64,000 nucleotides of DNA from Oceanobacillus sojae (GTDB lineage: Bacteria; Bacillota; Bacilli; Bacillales; Amphibacillaceae): NCBI RefSeq assembly GCF_007991515.1, contig NZ_BJYM01000018.1:1-64000 (forward strand), read 5' to 3'. Under the pieces are notes generated by a model. That model was not told the DNA's origin. It ran no database searches and worked only from the letters and a program-made list of their open reading frames with translations. Shown here piece after piece: positions 45,563 to 54,391 of the stretch; position 1 is the stretch's first letter; each line of letters begins with the position of its first letter. A program made the position numbers and the translations under genes.

Positions 45563-45987
45563 TCAGCTTTCATTTGACCTTCTTCGCAAACGATATACAT
45601 AATAACATGGAATGAATCCACATATAAAAATTATTCCACCTACTAAAACACCATTCATTGCTGGAAATTCTTCACCTAATTATGCCAGAATTCCAATAAC
45701 AACGGATATAAACACTGTTACAGCTAGAGAGATAAGCTAATCCTTTTTCAGGAGATTTATCACTGGGCTTCATGATCTACGCTAATACCAATGGATAAAT
45801 ATGCGGAAACAATAGCTGTAATCATAAAAACATACCACAATGGATTATCCGTCATTCCGTCTATTCCTTTTGTAACAAAATCATACCCTAATATCCCCAC
45901 AACAATACCAATGGTTTGAATCAAAAACAGTACTCTAATATCTTTTAAGTTTTTTAATTTTAACCGTTCATCTTTAATTTTCTTCAT
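45563..45987 (-). pseudogene. Decayed small membrane protein gene
   Basis: The first 75 codons are open (MKKIKDERLKLKNLKDIRVL then two helices, ending SIGISVDHEAQ and TGA at 45760). Reading on in shifted frames continues the same kind of protein: SDKSPEKGLAYLS, then after a second shift AVTVFISVVIGILA, a TAA, and LGEEFPAMNGVLVGGIIFICGFIPC with YYVYRLRRRSNES and a stop. Two frameshifts and one nonsense codon therefore interrupt a ~140-residue, four-helix protein. It followed an XRE regulator gene that is also broken. The family looks like the DUF2178/DUF3796-type partners of small HTH proteins. Confidence 0.65.
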
Positions 45988-45993
45988 CTGGCA

Positions 45994-46200
45994 TTACTCC
46001 TTTTCCCTCCAAATGACTTCATCTAAAGTTTTATTCACTGCATAACAAATTTCAAGACAGAGGTTTAAGGTTGGATTATAATTTCCCTTTTCAATTAAGC
46101 TGATGGTTTGCCGGGTAACTCCTGTTTTTTCAGCCAGCTGCTATTGTGTTAAATCTACTTGGATGCGGGCTACTTTGAGATTGTTTTCCACAATTTTCAT
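45994..46200 (-). pseudogene. XRE-family HTH regulator with in-frame amber stop
   Basis: A 68-codon frame begins MKIVENNLKVARIQVDLTQ, then meets TAG (plus-strand CTA at 46141-46143) exactly where homologues have Gln in the LTQQQLAEKTGVTRQTIS motif. The frame continues intact through SLIEKGNYNPTLNLCLEIC and YAVNKTLDEVIW to TAA. A single C-to-T change explains the stop. Its stop is six bases before the start of the decayed membrane-protein gene, so the two formed an operon. Confidence 0.8.
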
Positions 46201-46279
46201 CACTCCTTTCCACTTTAACATTCAATATATATTACATAATATTTCTTCATTTCACAGGCTATGGGGTATATGCCGCCTA

Positions 46280-46326
46280 AAAAATAACATGATCACTCTG
46301 CAAGAGAATTGACCATGTTATTTTTT
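46280..46326 (-). terminator. Terminator of the spore-protein gene
   Basis: 12-bp arms AAAAATAACATG and complement with extra inner TCA/TGA pairing; T-run on both strands. Confidence 0.8.
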
Positions 46327-46344
46327 GTTTTATTTACATCATTA

Positions 46345-46554
46345 TCATTTACTATTTTTCTGAGATTGCTGATTCTGCGCACTCACATCTTCAAAATCGG
46401 TATCACTGTATATTTCAGTTCCATGTCCTCCTGTTGTTCTAGCTATGAATTCCTTGGCCTCATTATAAGACATCCCTGAGTTTTTATTTGCTTTTTTCAC
46501 AGCCTCTATGTCTGTCCCTGCAGCAGTAAATTTATTATCCTTATTTTCCTGCAT
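46345..46554 (-). CDS. Probable gamma-type small acid-soluble spore protein
   Basis: A 69-residue hydrophilic protein rich in Asn, Lys, Gln and Ser without Trp or Cys. Two imperfect repeats are visible: GTDIEAVKKANKNSG and SDTDFEDVSAQNQQSQ, joined by a SYNEAKEFIARTTGGHGTE segment. This TD-x3-V-x3-N-x-x-S repeat and composition fit gamma-type SASPs, amino-acid stores of the spore core. The start is ATG 46554 with AGGAGG eight bases upstream, which removes a 23-residue readthrough. Spore-specific sigma-G promoter elements were not resolved. Confidence 0.65.
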   Translation of the reverse strand: MQENKDNKFTAAGTDIEAVKKANKNSGMSYNEAKEFIARTTGGHGTEIYSDTDFEDVSAQNQQSQKNSK

Positions 46555-46630
46555 CTCTATACCTCCTGCTTTGTTTCTTTTTATGTTGTCCATTAGAGAA
46601 GGTTTTAACCAAAATGAATTCATTTAACAC

Positions 46631-47172
46631 TTATTTATTCCTAGAAAAATAAGAAAATCTAGGATATTTCACAACAGCCCATTTTTTCTTACGCAGCGAA
46701 TCAATGAATTCGGAACCCTCGTTCAAATTACTTGGGACCAGTTCTTCAGGTGTTAATGCCAGCCATTGATTCAGCGACACATCAGCAAATCGACTGCTTT
46801 TGAACATTTCTAAAAACCATAATGTTTCATTACCTGTGTTCTGGATATAATGTCCATTAGCAAGAGGAACATAGCCGACACCACCGGCTGTTAAACTCAT
46901 ATTTCCCCCTGCAAGTGTAGTAGCAGCTGGAAGCTTCCTCGCAGTAACCTCTCGGGACAATCCTCTTTTTTTAATTTCATCGAGGTATCAGAGAATGAGA
47001 ATTTTAAGTTAGGAAGCAATCCTGTGTCCGTAGATGGCGGAATAAGCATATCCGGATTTTGTATATCTCGCATAATGTTACGTGGTCCTGCATCAATTGC
47101 ACCGGCTCCGTCACTCCGAATAGGCTGTGGCACATTTCCATTCCACGGGTTAATAGTTCGATCTTCCATCAA
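46631..47172 (-). pseudogene. Oxalate decarboxylase (OxdC-like bicupin) pseudogene
   Basis: Two overlapping frames together give ~180 residues of a ~385-residue OxdC protein. The first (47172 down to about 46970) matches its N-terminus: [19 protein letters not shown] then [16 protein letters not shown] and [10 protein letters not shown] one-base loss in an A/G run near 46964-46972 shifts the frame to [19 protein letters not shown]. This then jumps, after SLTAGG, directly to the far C-terminal part [18 protein letters not shown] with [14 protein letters not shown]. About 200 residues with the first metal site and most of both cupins are missing. It cannot be functional. Confidence 0.85.
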
Positions 47173-47288
47173 AAAGCATCTCTTTTATTGGTTTATACAC
47201 AAATCATTCTTTTAGTATAGGCATATGCCCGATTCTTTTTATTTGTTCCTGATGATTAAAAACGTGGCTTTCCGTTGTATAAAAATTT

Positions 47289-48719
47289 CTATTTTTTCTG
47301 TTCTTTTGCCATTTTCCAAAGCAGAATCGCTGAAACCAGTGAAGCAATCAGATTGTAAAACATCGAGCTGACAAACGCAGAAGCATAAAGTCCGCTCTGA
47401 GCATCCCCTCCAGCACCATTAGCAATAACACCGCCAAAAAGGATACTTACTGCTGCCAGTCCGATAGCTGCACCAACCTGTTGCAAAGTAGAAATAACCC
47501 CTGATGCCATTCCAGCCTTGTTTTCTTCTACGAATCCTAATACAAGATTTAACAGCGGTGTCATGACTAATCCTTGACCGATTCCTACAAAAATCAGCCC
47601 CGTGATTAAGTGAGATGCAATCAATTCACCTCCTGCAATCCATACCTGCCCAATTAATACAGCAAAGGAGAATGTATAAAAAACAGCTCCCCAAAAGATT
47701 GTCTTTGTACCGAAGCGTTCTACCAGACGTGGCGCTGCTATCGATGCTGCTGTAAACCCGATACTGCAGGGTACAAAAAGAAGTCCTGAAGAAAGCGGGC
47801 TCAATCCCAGACCTGTTTGTACCAGGAGTGCATAGGATAAGAAAAATACAGAAGAAGTAGAATAGATGAGCAATACAAGACTTCCCCCCAGCGCGAACCG
47901 GGATTGGCGTAAAAGCTGCGTATCTATCAATGGCTGTCTTTTAGCAATACGTCGCCTTTCCTGGTGAAGCCAAAATCCATATAATAGCAGCGCAGAAGAT
48001 GCCAATGATAAGAAACTCCAAATTGTCCACCCATGATTTTGGGACTCAATCAGCGGCACCAGGAATAAAATCAGTCCAAGGCTGACAATGACTACGCCGG
48101 ACCAATCAAGTAAAGGACGCTCTGGAGCACGGGATTCTGGAATAAACCTTGCCATAATAATCGAAAAGATCCCGGTTGGAACATTAATTAAGAAAACCAT
48201 ACGCCAGCCAAGTCCTCCAAAATCAGCTTCTACGATAAAACCGCCAAGTACTTGACCTGCAATCGCAGCGAGACCTAACACCATGCCAAGCAGACTGAAA
48301 GCAATTCCTCTTTCACGGCCTGAGAAATTCACTCGAATAGAAGAATAAATTTGCGGCTGCATCATTGCTGCGGTCAAGCCTTGAAGTACTCTGGCAATAA
48401 TAAGCATGTCCGGGTTAACTGCCAGACCGCAAAATGCAGATGTAATAGTAAAACCGAGCATACCTGCGATGAATAGACGTCTGCGGCCAAAACGGTCACC
48501 CAGTCTTCCACCTGTAATCAAAAGTACGCCAAACCCAAGCTCATAGCCTGCCACAATAAATGCAACCTGTGAAAAGTTTGCGCCTAAATCTCCTTGTATA
48601 CTAGGAATTGCCACATTCACGATAAAAAGATCAAGGATAGTCATAAAACCGGCTAATAAAAGAATAAGTAAGCCTAATAATGTAGCCGGTTGAGATAATG
48701 TCGGGTATCTTTCTTTCAT
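47289..48719 (-). CDS. DHA2 family MFS multidrug exporter
   Basis: A 476-residue protein with fourteen predicted helices. MFS motif A is GGRLGDRFGRRRLF (about residues 72-85), and FMTILDLFIVNVAIPSIQ is the typical first helix of EmrB/QacA relatives. It should extrude drugs by proton antiport. It is divergent from a LysR regulator 158 bases away; a perfect inverted repeat lies in the shared region, so the LysR protein probably controls it. GGAGG lies nine bases before ATG. Confidence 0.88.
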   Translation of the reverse strand: MKERYPTLSQPATLLGLLILLLAGFMTILDLFIVNVAIPSIQGDLGANFSQVAFIVAGYELGFGVLLITGGRLGDRFGRRRLFIAGMLGFTITSAFCGLAVNPDMLIIARVLQGLTAAMMQPQIYSSIRVNFSGRERGIAFSLLGMVLGLAAIAGQVLGGFIVEADFGGLGWRMVFLINVPTGIFSIIMARFIPESRAPERPLLDWSGVVIVSLGLILFLVPLIESQNHGWTIWSFLSLASSALLLYGFWLHQERRRIAKRQPLIDTQLLRQSRFALGGSLVLLIYSTSSVFFLSYALLVQTGLGLSPLSSGLLFVPCSIGFTAASIAAPRLVERFGTKTIFWGAVFYTFSFAVLIGQVWIAGGELIASHLITGLIFVGIGQGLVMTPLLNLVLGFVEENKAGMASGVISTLQQVGAAIGLAAVSILFGGVIANGAGGDAQSGLYASAFVSSMFYNLIASLVSAILLWKMAKEQKK

Positions 48720-48830
48720 TTTAAAAATTCCTCCTTTTTATTTCTATTTCTTTTTACTCTCCCCCTTTTCAACGAAACTTGATTTGATTATACTAATACA
48801 TAACAGTTTAATAAAACGAATCTTTTTAGA

Positions 48831-48859
48831 TTTATAGTTTAATAAAATTAAACTATAAA
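48831..48859. promoter_or_regulatory. LysR-type operator
   Basis: Perfect 12-bp arms TTTATAGTTTAA/TTAAACTATAAA around a 5-bp spacer lie immediately before the LysR ribosome site, in the region shared with the divergent exporter gene. Confidence 0.7.
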
Positions 48860-48876
48860 TTAAGGAGGAAATGCAT

Positions 48877-49743
48877 TTGGAATTACGTCATTTAATTACC
48901 TTTAAGACAATCGTCGAAAAGGGAGGATTTAAACGGGCAGCAGAATCTCTTGATTACTCACAATCATCGGTTACAGTACATGTAAAGGAGCTGGAAGAAG
49001 AACTTGGAAAACCTTTATTTGACCGTATTGGCAGAAAAGTCTTTTTGACAAACTACGGCAGACAATTTCATCCTTATGCAGTTAAAATCGCGGATTTATA
49101 TAAAGAGGCAACGGAAATTATGCAGATAGACGATAAACCAAAAGGGAATCTTGTTCTCGGTGTTACAGAGATTTTCTCTCAATACCGAATCCCCTCCCTG
49201 CTATTGGAGTACAAAAAAAGATATCCCGATGTAAATTTATCTTTACGGTCACTGGAAAATAAAGAAATTTCTGCTGCACTCAAAAACGGGCAAATTGATC
49301 TGGCTTTTGTGTTAGAAAGAAATGATTGGTTTGACAAGGAGCTGACTATTGAAAAATTAAAGGAAGAATCCGTTGTTCTCACATACCCTGTCAATCAGGA
49401 AAATGTCGAAAACACCATTCTTGTTACGGAAGAGACTTGCAGTTATAAAAGTATGATGGAAACCTATGTCCAGGAAAACCAAATCGAAGTAAAAAATACG
49501 CTAAACTTTTCAAGCCTGGAAGCAATAAAACAGTGTGTGATTTCAGGTCTTGGATTTTCTATTCTGCCATATTTTTCAGTGGAAAAGGAGCTTGCAACAA
49601 AGCAGATACAAGGGGAAAATATTCAGTTAAATCATACAGGAAACACTACTTTTATTGCTTATCATAAAAACAAACAACTCTCTCCTGCCATCAAATCTAT
49701 GATTTCATTGATGAAAGAACATCGTCTGCATTGGGATGAGTGA
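48877..49743 (+). CDS. LysR family transcriptional regulator
   Basis: A 288-residue regulator. The HTH reads TFKTIVEKGGFKRAAESLDYSQSSVTVHVKELEEELG (about residues 8-44) and the effector domain covers the rest. The start is taken as TTG 48877: AGGAGG is eight bases upstream and it gives MELRHLITF, the canonical LysR beginning. The ATG six bases earlier is only two bases from the site. It is divergent from a DHA2 exporter gene and probably controls it. Confidence 0.9.
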   Translation: MELRHLITFKTIVEKGGFKRAAESLDYSQSSVTVHVKELEEELGKPLFDRIGRKVFLTNYGRQFHPYAVKIADLYKEATEIMQIDDKPKGNLVLGVTEIFSQYRIPSLLLEYKKRYPDVNLSLRSLENKEISAALKNGQIDLAFVLERNDWFDKELTIEKLKEESVVLTYPVNQENVENTILVTEETCSYKSMMETYVQENQIEVKNTLNFSSLEAIKQCVISGLGFSILPYFSVEKELATKQIQGENIQLNHTGNTTFIAYHKNKQLSPAIKSMISLMKEHRLHWDE

Positions 49744-49754
49744 AAAAATAAAAA

Positions 49755-49780
49755 GCCCGGCTGAATGAAAAAAGTCGGGC
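49755..49780 (+). terminator. Terminator of the LysR gene
   Basis: GCCCGGCT/AGTCGGGC arms with one G-T pair around ten bases, shortly past the stop. The T-tract is poor. Confidence 0.55.
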
Positions 49781-50125
49781 ACCATAATTTCTATTATTTA
49801 CCCTGCGATTTAAATGCTAATAAAGCAAATAGAAGATAAATGAATATATATTTAAAAACATAGTACTGATCATACTTCAAACTATTAACTTAATAATTTT
49901 GAAATATGCTCCTCTTTTCTAATACTCTTAACCTCCAGACATCATCATTGCAACTAAAAATTATGAAGGAACTTCCCATACAAATATCGCTTTATTTATT
50001 CAGCAACCAATAGCAATTAGAAAATTTAGTTGTTAGCCTTTCAATTGATTCAAATTTGTCACACTTCCTACATATATTGCTCATTATTTCACAAATACTT
50101 CACGAAGTCACACAACATTCCATGA
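49781..50125. other. AT-rich intergenic, no gene seen
   Basis: Upstream region of the lipoprotein gene. Several half-sites of the TTCACAA kind (for example TTTCACAAATACTTCACG near 50088-50104) lie close to the clear palindrome at 50134-50151. Confidence 0.45.
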
Positions 50126-50151
50126 TATAATTATTGTGAAATAGATCACAA
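50126..50151 (+). promoter_or_regulatory. Rex/Fnr-type box at the lipoprotein promoter
   Basis: TATAAT (50126-50131) is followed after two bases by TTGTGAAATAGATCACAA (50134-50151), which fits TGTGA-N6-TCACA and differs at one position from the Rex consensus. The placement over the start point suggests repression. AGGAGG follows ten bases on. Confidence 0.65.
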
Positions 50152-50173
50152 TAATATACTAGGAGGTTTTATA

Positions 50174-50743
50174 ATGAGATTCAAGCTGATTTTAATGTCC
50201 TTTTTATCCCTGTTACTGGTAGGTTTTTTGGCCGCATGCGGCTCGAATGACGAGGATCAGGCTGATGAAAATACAGCAAACGATACGGAAGAAACAGAAG
50301 GTACAGAAGAAACAGAAGAAGATGTCGTAACAACAGCCTCATTGGTTAATGAACCCGACGCCTTTGTCAATGCTGTCAGCGAGAATGGAACATGGATTAT
50401 TGCTACACTGGATGATATTACAATAGATGAAGATGTAGTGGTCGCAGGTGAATTCTACGATAAGGATGACGAATCCAGTGATATTTATCGTAAAATTGCC
50501 CCATATACACAAGATGAAGATCATAACATTACAGATTCATTTACTATCACAGTCCCAAGCCTTACTGTACAGAGTGAAAACTTGAATTTCCAAGGTGGTA
50601 CATTACAGGGTGATGTGATTGTCGAAGCAAATGGTTTTATGCTTGATGAAACAGCTACCATTGACGGAAATTTAAAATTTGCTAATGAAGAAGCAGAAAG
50701 CTCAGCTACTATTGATGGTGAAGTTACAGGCGAAATCGAATAA
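50174..50743 (+). CDS. Secreted lipoprotein next to the EET locus
   Basis: A 189-residue lipoprotein with lipobox LAAC (Cys near residue 16), followed by a very acidic Thr/Glu-rich tether (about 20-55) and a beta-rich domain with repeated short strands (TLQGDVIVEANGFML, ATIDGNLKFAN, ATIDGEVTGEIE) like small polymer-forming or beta-helix proteins. It lacks a D-x-x-S/T-G-A-S/T flavinylation motif, so it is not an obvious PplA. Its promoter has the same redox-type palindrome as both arms of the EET locus and the gene is convergent with ecfT, which suggests a linked role at the cell surface. Function unknown. Confidence 0.8.
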   Translation: MRFKLILMSFLSLLLVGFLAACGSNDEDQADENTANDTEETEGTEETEEDVVTTASLVNEPDAFVNAVSENGTWIIATLDDITIDEDVVVAGEFYDKDDESSDIYRKIAPYTQDEDHNITDSFTITVPSLTVQSENLNFQGGTLQGDVIVEANGFMLDETATIDGNLKFANEEAESSATIDGEVTGEIE

Positions 50744-50864
50744 TAACAGAAAGCTTATTATCAATTGAGCCTTGGTTCCCTCCCCGCTTCAAATCGAATT
50801 CATTTATACCACGCTATTAAAGCGGGCAGGCCAAAGCTTGTCCGCTTCATTTATGTACTTTCCC

Positions 50865-50923
50865 ATTACATGATGAGGTCTCATCTCCATTCCACAACCA
50901 GAGATGAGACCTCATCATGTAAT
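50865..50923. terminator. Strong bidirectional terminator between lipoprotein and ecfT genes
   Basis: Perfect 23-bp arms with a 13-nt loop, followed by a T-rich tract on the plus strand. A second weaker hairpin (AAGCGG/CCGCTT) precedes it at about 50819-50847. Confidence 0.88.
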
Positions 50924-50940
50924 TTTATTTTTCTCTATAA

Positions 50941-51753
50941 TCAATGAAAGTGATGCCCCTCTGTCCGCAGTATAAATAAGATAACTGCCAGCAGCACCAT
51001 AGCAATAAGGGCTGCTATATCTGTTTTCTGCCAATGCAGACGGCGAAAGGATGACCTTGGATTGTTAGACTGGTAACCTCTTACCTCCATTGCATTAGCC
51101 ATATCCTCTGCCCTTACTAGGGAACTGACGAATAAAGGAATAAAAATAGGAACAATTTTTTTTATTTGCTGAGGCAGTGATCCTTCTCCGAACACGGTAC
51201 CTCTTGCACGTTGCGCGTCCATTACTTTCTGTGTTTCATCCAATATAATCGGAATAAAGCGGAGCGCTATTGCCAGCATAAGGGATATTTCATCAACTGG
51301 CAGCTTCAGCCTTTTTAATGGCTGAAGCAGATAATTCATTGCGTCCGTTAAATCAATCGGTTTTGTGGTTAAGGTTACCACGGTTGAAACAAAAATAATC
51401 ATGGTAAATCGGCTAAATGTATACATACCATTTATTAATCCAAATGATGAAATCGTAACCGGTCCCCAATCAATATAAATTTCTCCGCCTGCAGTAAACA
51501 GTACCTGCAGTGATACTGTAAACAAGATCAACCATATTAATGGTCTGACTCCCCGGATGTATATACGGATGGATACACCAGATAACTTCATCATCGTAAA
51601 GGTGAAAAGCCAAAGTACCAAATATGTTATCCAATTATTAGCGATAAATAAGATAAAAATAAAAGAAATCCCGGCCAGTAATTTAGCTCTCGGATCAATA
51701 CGATGAAGAAGCGAATTACCCGGAAAATAGCGTCCTAAGATTAATTTGTTCAT
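50941..51753 (-). CDS. ecfT: ECF transporter transmembrane subunit EcfT
   Basis: A 270-residue energy-coupling-factor T component with about five helices. The two coupling-helix motifs, A-x-R-A-R-G in DAQRARG and A-x-E-V-R-G in NAMEVRGY, contact the ATPases. The start ATG 51753 overlaps the EcfA2 stop (ATGA), so they are coupled. It would drive an S component for a vitamin, most likely flavin given the locus. This is a locus-specific ECF module, apart from the housekeeping set normally found in the ribosomal protein cluster. Confidence 0.88.
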   Translation of the reverse strand: MNKLILGRYFPGNSLLHRIDPRAKLLAGISFIFILFIANNWITYLVLWLFTFTMMKLSGVSIRIYIRGVRPLIWLILFTVSLQVLFTAGGEIYIDWGPVTISSFGLINGMYTFSRFTMIIFVSTVVTLTTKPIDLTDAMNYLLQPLKRLKLPVDEISLMLAIALRFIPIILDETQKVMDAQRARGTVFGEGSLPQQIKKIVPIFIPLFVSSLVRAEDMANAMEVRGYQSNNPRSSFRRLHWQKTDIAALIAMVLLAVILFILRTEGHHFH

Positions 51754-52607
51754 GCCAATCCCGCCTCTATTAAAGCATCTGCCAGCTGAGCCAGTGTCAG
51801 ACAGATTTGTGATAAGGTTACATTCGCTTCCTGCTCTATCCTTATTTGCAGCTTTCTGGCCTGCGGCAAATCCAGGCCCCATTGGTGAATCGCAGCCATA
51901 TCAGCAAATAACCTCTCCGGATTATCCTGAAAAACAATCCTGCCTCCGTCCATTACGATAACTTCATCTGCATACAAAGCAACATCGTCCATATCATGAG
52001 TAACCAGCAAGGTTGTCAATCCGCGTTCTTTATGCCAGGCATGAAGAAGATCCATCACTTCTTTTTTCCCTTTTGGATCAAGCCCTGCACCAGGCTCATC
52101 TAAAATAAGAATATCCGGGCTCATCGCCAATATCCCGGCCATTGCCACATACCTTTTTTGGCCGCCGGATAGAGAAAATGGTGACTTAGATAATAGAGAG
52201 GCATCTAAACCAACACGCTTGATAACCTCCAGAGCAATCTGCTTTGCTTCTGCTTCCGGTACACCAAAATTCATCGGGCCGAACATAATATCCTTTTCAA
52301 CGGTTTCAGCAAATAATTGCGATTCCGGGAATTGAAAAACCATTCCCACCTTTTGACGTGCTTCCTTCACTGATTGCTTCGCGTTTTCTGATGTAATCAT
52401 TATTTCCCCGATCGATACTCGCCCTTTTACCGGAACAAGCAATCCATTCATCAGTTTCAGCAAGCTCGATTTTCCGGATCCGGTTTTGCCGGCTACTGCC
52501 GTAAAAGATCCTGACTTTACTGTTGTACTGATTGATTTTAATATCTCCGGACTTCTAATCGGTCCCGCCTGATAATCTGCCGTTACTTGATGAAGATTTA
52601 TCTGCAT
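51750..52607 (-). CDS. ecfA2: ECF transporter ATPase EcfA2
   Basis: A 285-residue ATPase with Walker A GKTGSGKSS (near 41-49), signature LSGGQKRYVAMAG and Walker B ILILDEPGAGLD. The Q-loop stretch VGMVFQFPESQLF is the ECF type. It should pair with EcfA1 as a heterodimer on EcfT. The start is set at ATG 52607, inside the end of ecfA1 by ten bases; GTG codons just upstream are possible. The overlap indicates coupled translation. Confidence 0.88.
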   Translation of the reverse strand: MQINLHQVTADYQAGPIRSPEILKSISTTVKSGSFTAVAGKTGSGKSSLLKLMNGLLVPVKGRVSIGEIMITSENAKQSVKEARQKVGMVFQFPESQLFAETVEKDIMFGPMNFGVPEAEAKQIALEVIKRVGLDASLLSKSPFSLSGGQKRYVAMAGILAMSPDILILDEPGAGLDPKGKKEVMDLLHAWHKERGLTTLLVTHDMDDVALYADEVIVMDGGRIVFQDNPERLFADMAAIHQWGLDLPQARKLQIRIEQEANVTLSQICLTLAQLADALIEAGLA

Positions 52608-53410
52608 AGCCACCACACCATTTCATCTTCTGTCATATAGGCATCAGGTATGGTGCTCCCCTGTTCTTTTAACTTTCTTCTTAATGCCTCGGTGAATGGA
52701 ACATCTAACCGCTCTTCCCTTTGAAAAATCTTGGCAGGCTTGCCTATTTCCATCAATTTTCCTTTTTTTAAAACTAATATTCTATCAGCTGCTGCCGCTT
52801 CATTCATATCATGTGTAATCGAAATAATGGTCAGCTGATGCTGCTTCCGTAATTCATCTAAGAGGCTCATGAAATCCTGCCTGCTTTTGGGATCGAGCAT
52901 AACCATTGCCTCGTCTAATACGATAATTGCTGGATGTAACGCTAAAATCCCGGCAATGGCCACTCGCTGCTTCTGCCCCCCTGATAAGCGGGACGGGTCA
53001 TAATCAGCATAGCTGGTCATACCAACCATTGCTAACGCTCTATCGACGCGCTGCTTCATTTCGTCATAAGGCATATTCTGATTTTCCAATGCAAATGCCA
53101 CGTCATCCTTTACAGTAGTTCCAATAAATTGATTTTCCGGATTTTGAAATACCAGTCCTATCTGATTGCGAAGCTCCCATTTCGTTTCCTCCTTCAGCTC
53201 CATACCATTAATATAGATTTTTCCAGAGGAGGGCGTATGAAGGCCAACTAGTAAACTGGCTAATGTCGACTTTCCAGAACCATTATGTCCTACAACAGCC
53301 AGCCACTCTCCACGCCGGGCCGTAAAGGAAAGGTCTGTAATGGTATGCTCCTGTTTTTGCAAATTATAATGAAAGTTTACATTTTCTACTTTAATACAAG
53401 TCATTGACAT
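52598..53410 (-). CDS. ecfA1: ECF transporter ATPase EcfA1
   Basis: A 270-residue ATPase with Walker A GHNGSGKST (near 42-50), QNPENQFIG Q-loop, signature LSGGQKQR and Walker B IIVLDEAMVMLDP. The Q-loop and the DEAMVMLDP form are typical of EcfA1. Two ATGs six bases apart (53410 and 53404) could serve; AGAGGGG lies seven bases before the first. It starts 22 bases after the dmkA stop and runs straight into ecfA2, so dmkA-ecfA1-ecfA2-ecfT read as one operon with fmnB. Confidence 0.88.
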   Translation of the reverse strand: MSMTCIKVENVNFHYNLQKQEHTITDLSFTARRGEWLAVVGHNGSGKSTLASLLVGLHTPSSGKIYINGMELKEETKWELRNQIGLVFQNPENQFIGTTVKDDVAFALENQNMPYDEMKQRVDRALAMVGMTSYADYDPSRLSGGQKQRVAIAGILALHPAIIVLDEAMVMLDPKSRQDFMSLLDELRKQHQLTIISITHDMNEAAAADRILVLKKGKLMEIGKPAKIFQREERLDVPFTEALRRKLKEQGSTIPDAYMTEDEMVWWLCR

Positions 53411-53432
53411 TTCCTCACCCCTCTTTCCAATA

Positions 53433-54374
53433 TTACAGAATGACGGATATAAGTAAGGTAATAGCCATCGTTCCATTTACAAGCATCATATTTTTCAAAG
53501 ATAATGGAAAAGTTTCCAGCTTGCTTTGTTTTTGCCGGAATTGTCTGATACTTTTTGTGATTGGAATCAGAACCAGACAGACAAGTAATACATAAACAGG
53601 CAGCACCTGAAGCAGCACAGCACTTACAATCGCTGCAAACGAAAGCAAATAGAGCAGATGAAATAACATTAAGGCATTTTTTCTGCCAATATAGTAAGGA
53701 AGGGTAAAGCGTTGATTGGCAATATCCTCTTCCAAATCACAGATATTATTGGCCAGCATGATATTTGCAATAGTCAGCATACATGGAAGGGAAACCAGCA
53801 AAATCTCCAGCAGTAAAAGAACATTCATTTCAAAAGTAAGCGTGTATCCGCTAAAGCCAAAATGTGCAATCCCTTGATCAGCAGCATTTACATAGATAGC
53901 CAGGAAGGTGATACCCAGCCCCATCGTTACACCGGAAAACACTTCACCAAGTGGCATACGGGACAGCGGAATAGGTCCAAATGTATAAAAAATACCGACT
54001 GCAAAGCACAGCATACCAATAATCAGCACAAATAAATCAGTACGGAATACGAGCCAAATCCCTAATAAAGAAGCTATCGTCAGCATAGTAATGATCGTTG
54101 TCACGACAACTTTTTCAGGAATATTCTTCTGTCCGATAATATTAGATTTCCTGCGATAGTCATCACTCAGTGCCTTCTTATAATCCATGTAGTTATTAAT
54201 TGCTGTTGTTGTTAAATCAAACAGCAGCATGGCGCTAAAAAAGATAGCCGTATTCAGCGGGTCAAACTCATCATAACGATAGATAACAAATAATATTCCA
54301 ATTAGAAATGGAAACAAACTTGCCAATTTAGTGCGGATTTCTACCAGCTTCAAAAACGTAGGCAGTGTCATCAC
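53433..54374 (-). CDS. dmkA: UbiA-family DHNA prenyltransferase, EET-type DmkA
   Basis: A 313-residue membrane prenyltransferase with eight to nine helices. The two Asp-rich prenyl-diphosphate motifs are NNYMDYKKALSDD (near 60-72) and NNICDLEED (near 203-211). It should attach a polyprenyl chain to 1,4-dihydroxy-2-naphthoate to make a demethylmenaquinone. Its location with fmnB, ECF genes and the divergent ndh2-eetA-eetB-dmkB set marks it as the EET-dedicated DmkA rather than the housekeeping MenA. GGGAG precedes the GTG/ATG start pair (54374/54371). Confidence 0.88.
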   Translation of the reverse strand: MMTLPTFLKLVEIRTKLASLFPFLIGILFVIYRYDEFDPLNTAIFFSAMLLFDLTTTAINNYMDYKKALSDDYRRKSNIIGQKNIPEKVVVTTIITMLTIASLLGIWLVFRTDLFVLIIGMLCFAVGIFYTFGPIPLSRMPLGEVFSGVTMGLGITFLAIYVNAADQGIAHFGFSGYTLTFEMNVLLLLEILLVSLPCMLTIANIMLANNICDLEEDIANQRFTLPYYIGRKNALMLFHLLYLLSFAAIVSAVLLQVLPVYVLLVCLVLIPITKSIRQFRQKQSKLETFPLSLKNMMLVNGTMAITLLISVIL

Positions 54375-54391
54375 AGCCAGCTCCCTCTCAT

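Noticed and set aside
51754..51882. Longer EcfT start
   Set aside because: The extension lies inside ecfA2 in another frame; the ATGA overlap at 51750-51753 gives a normal EcfT.
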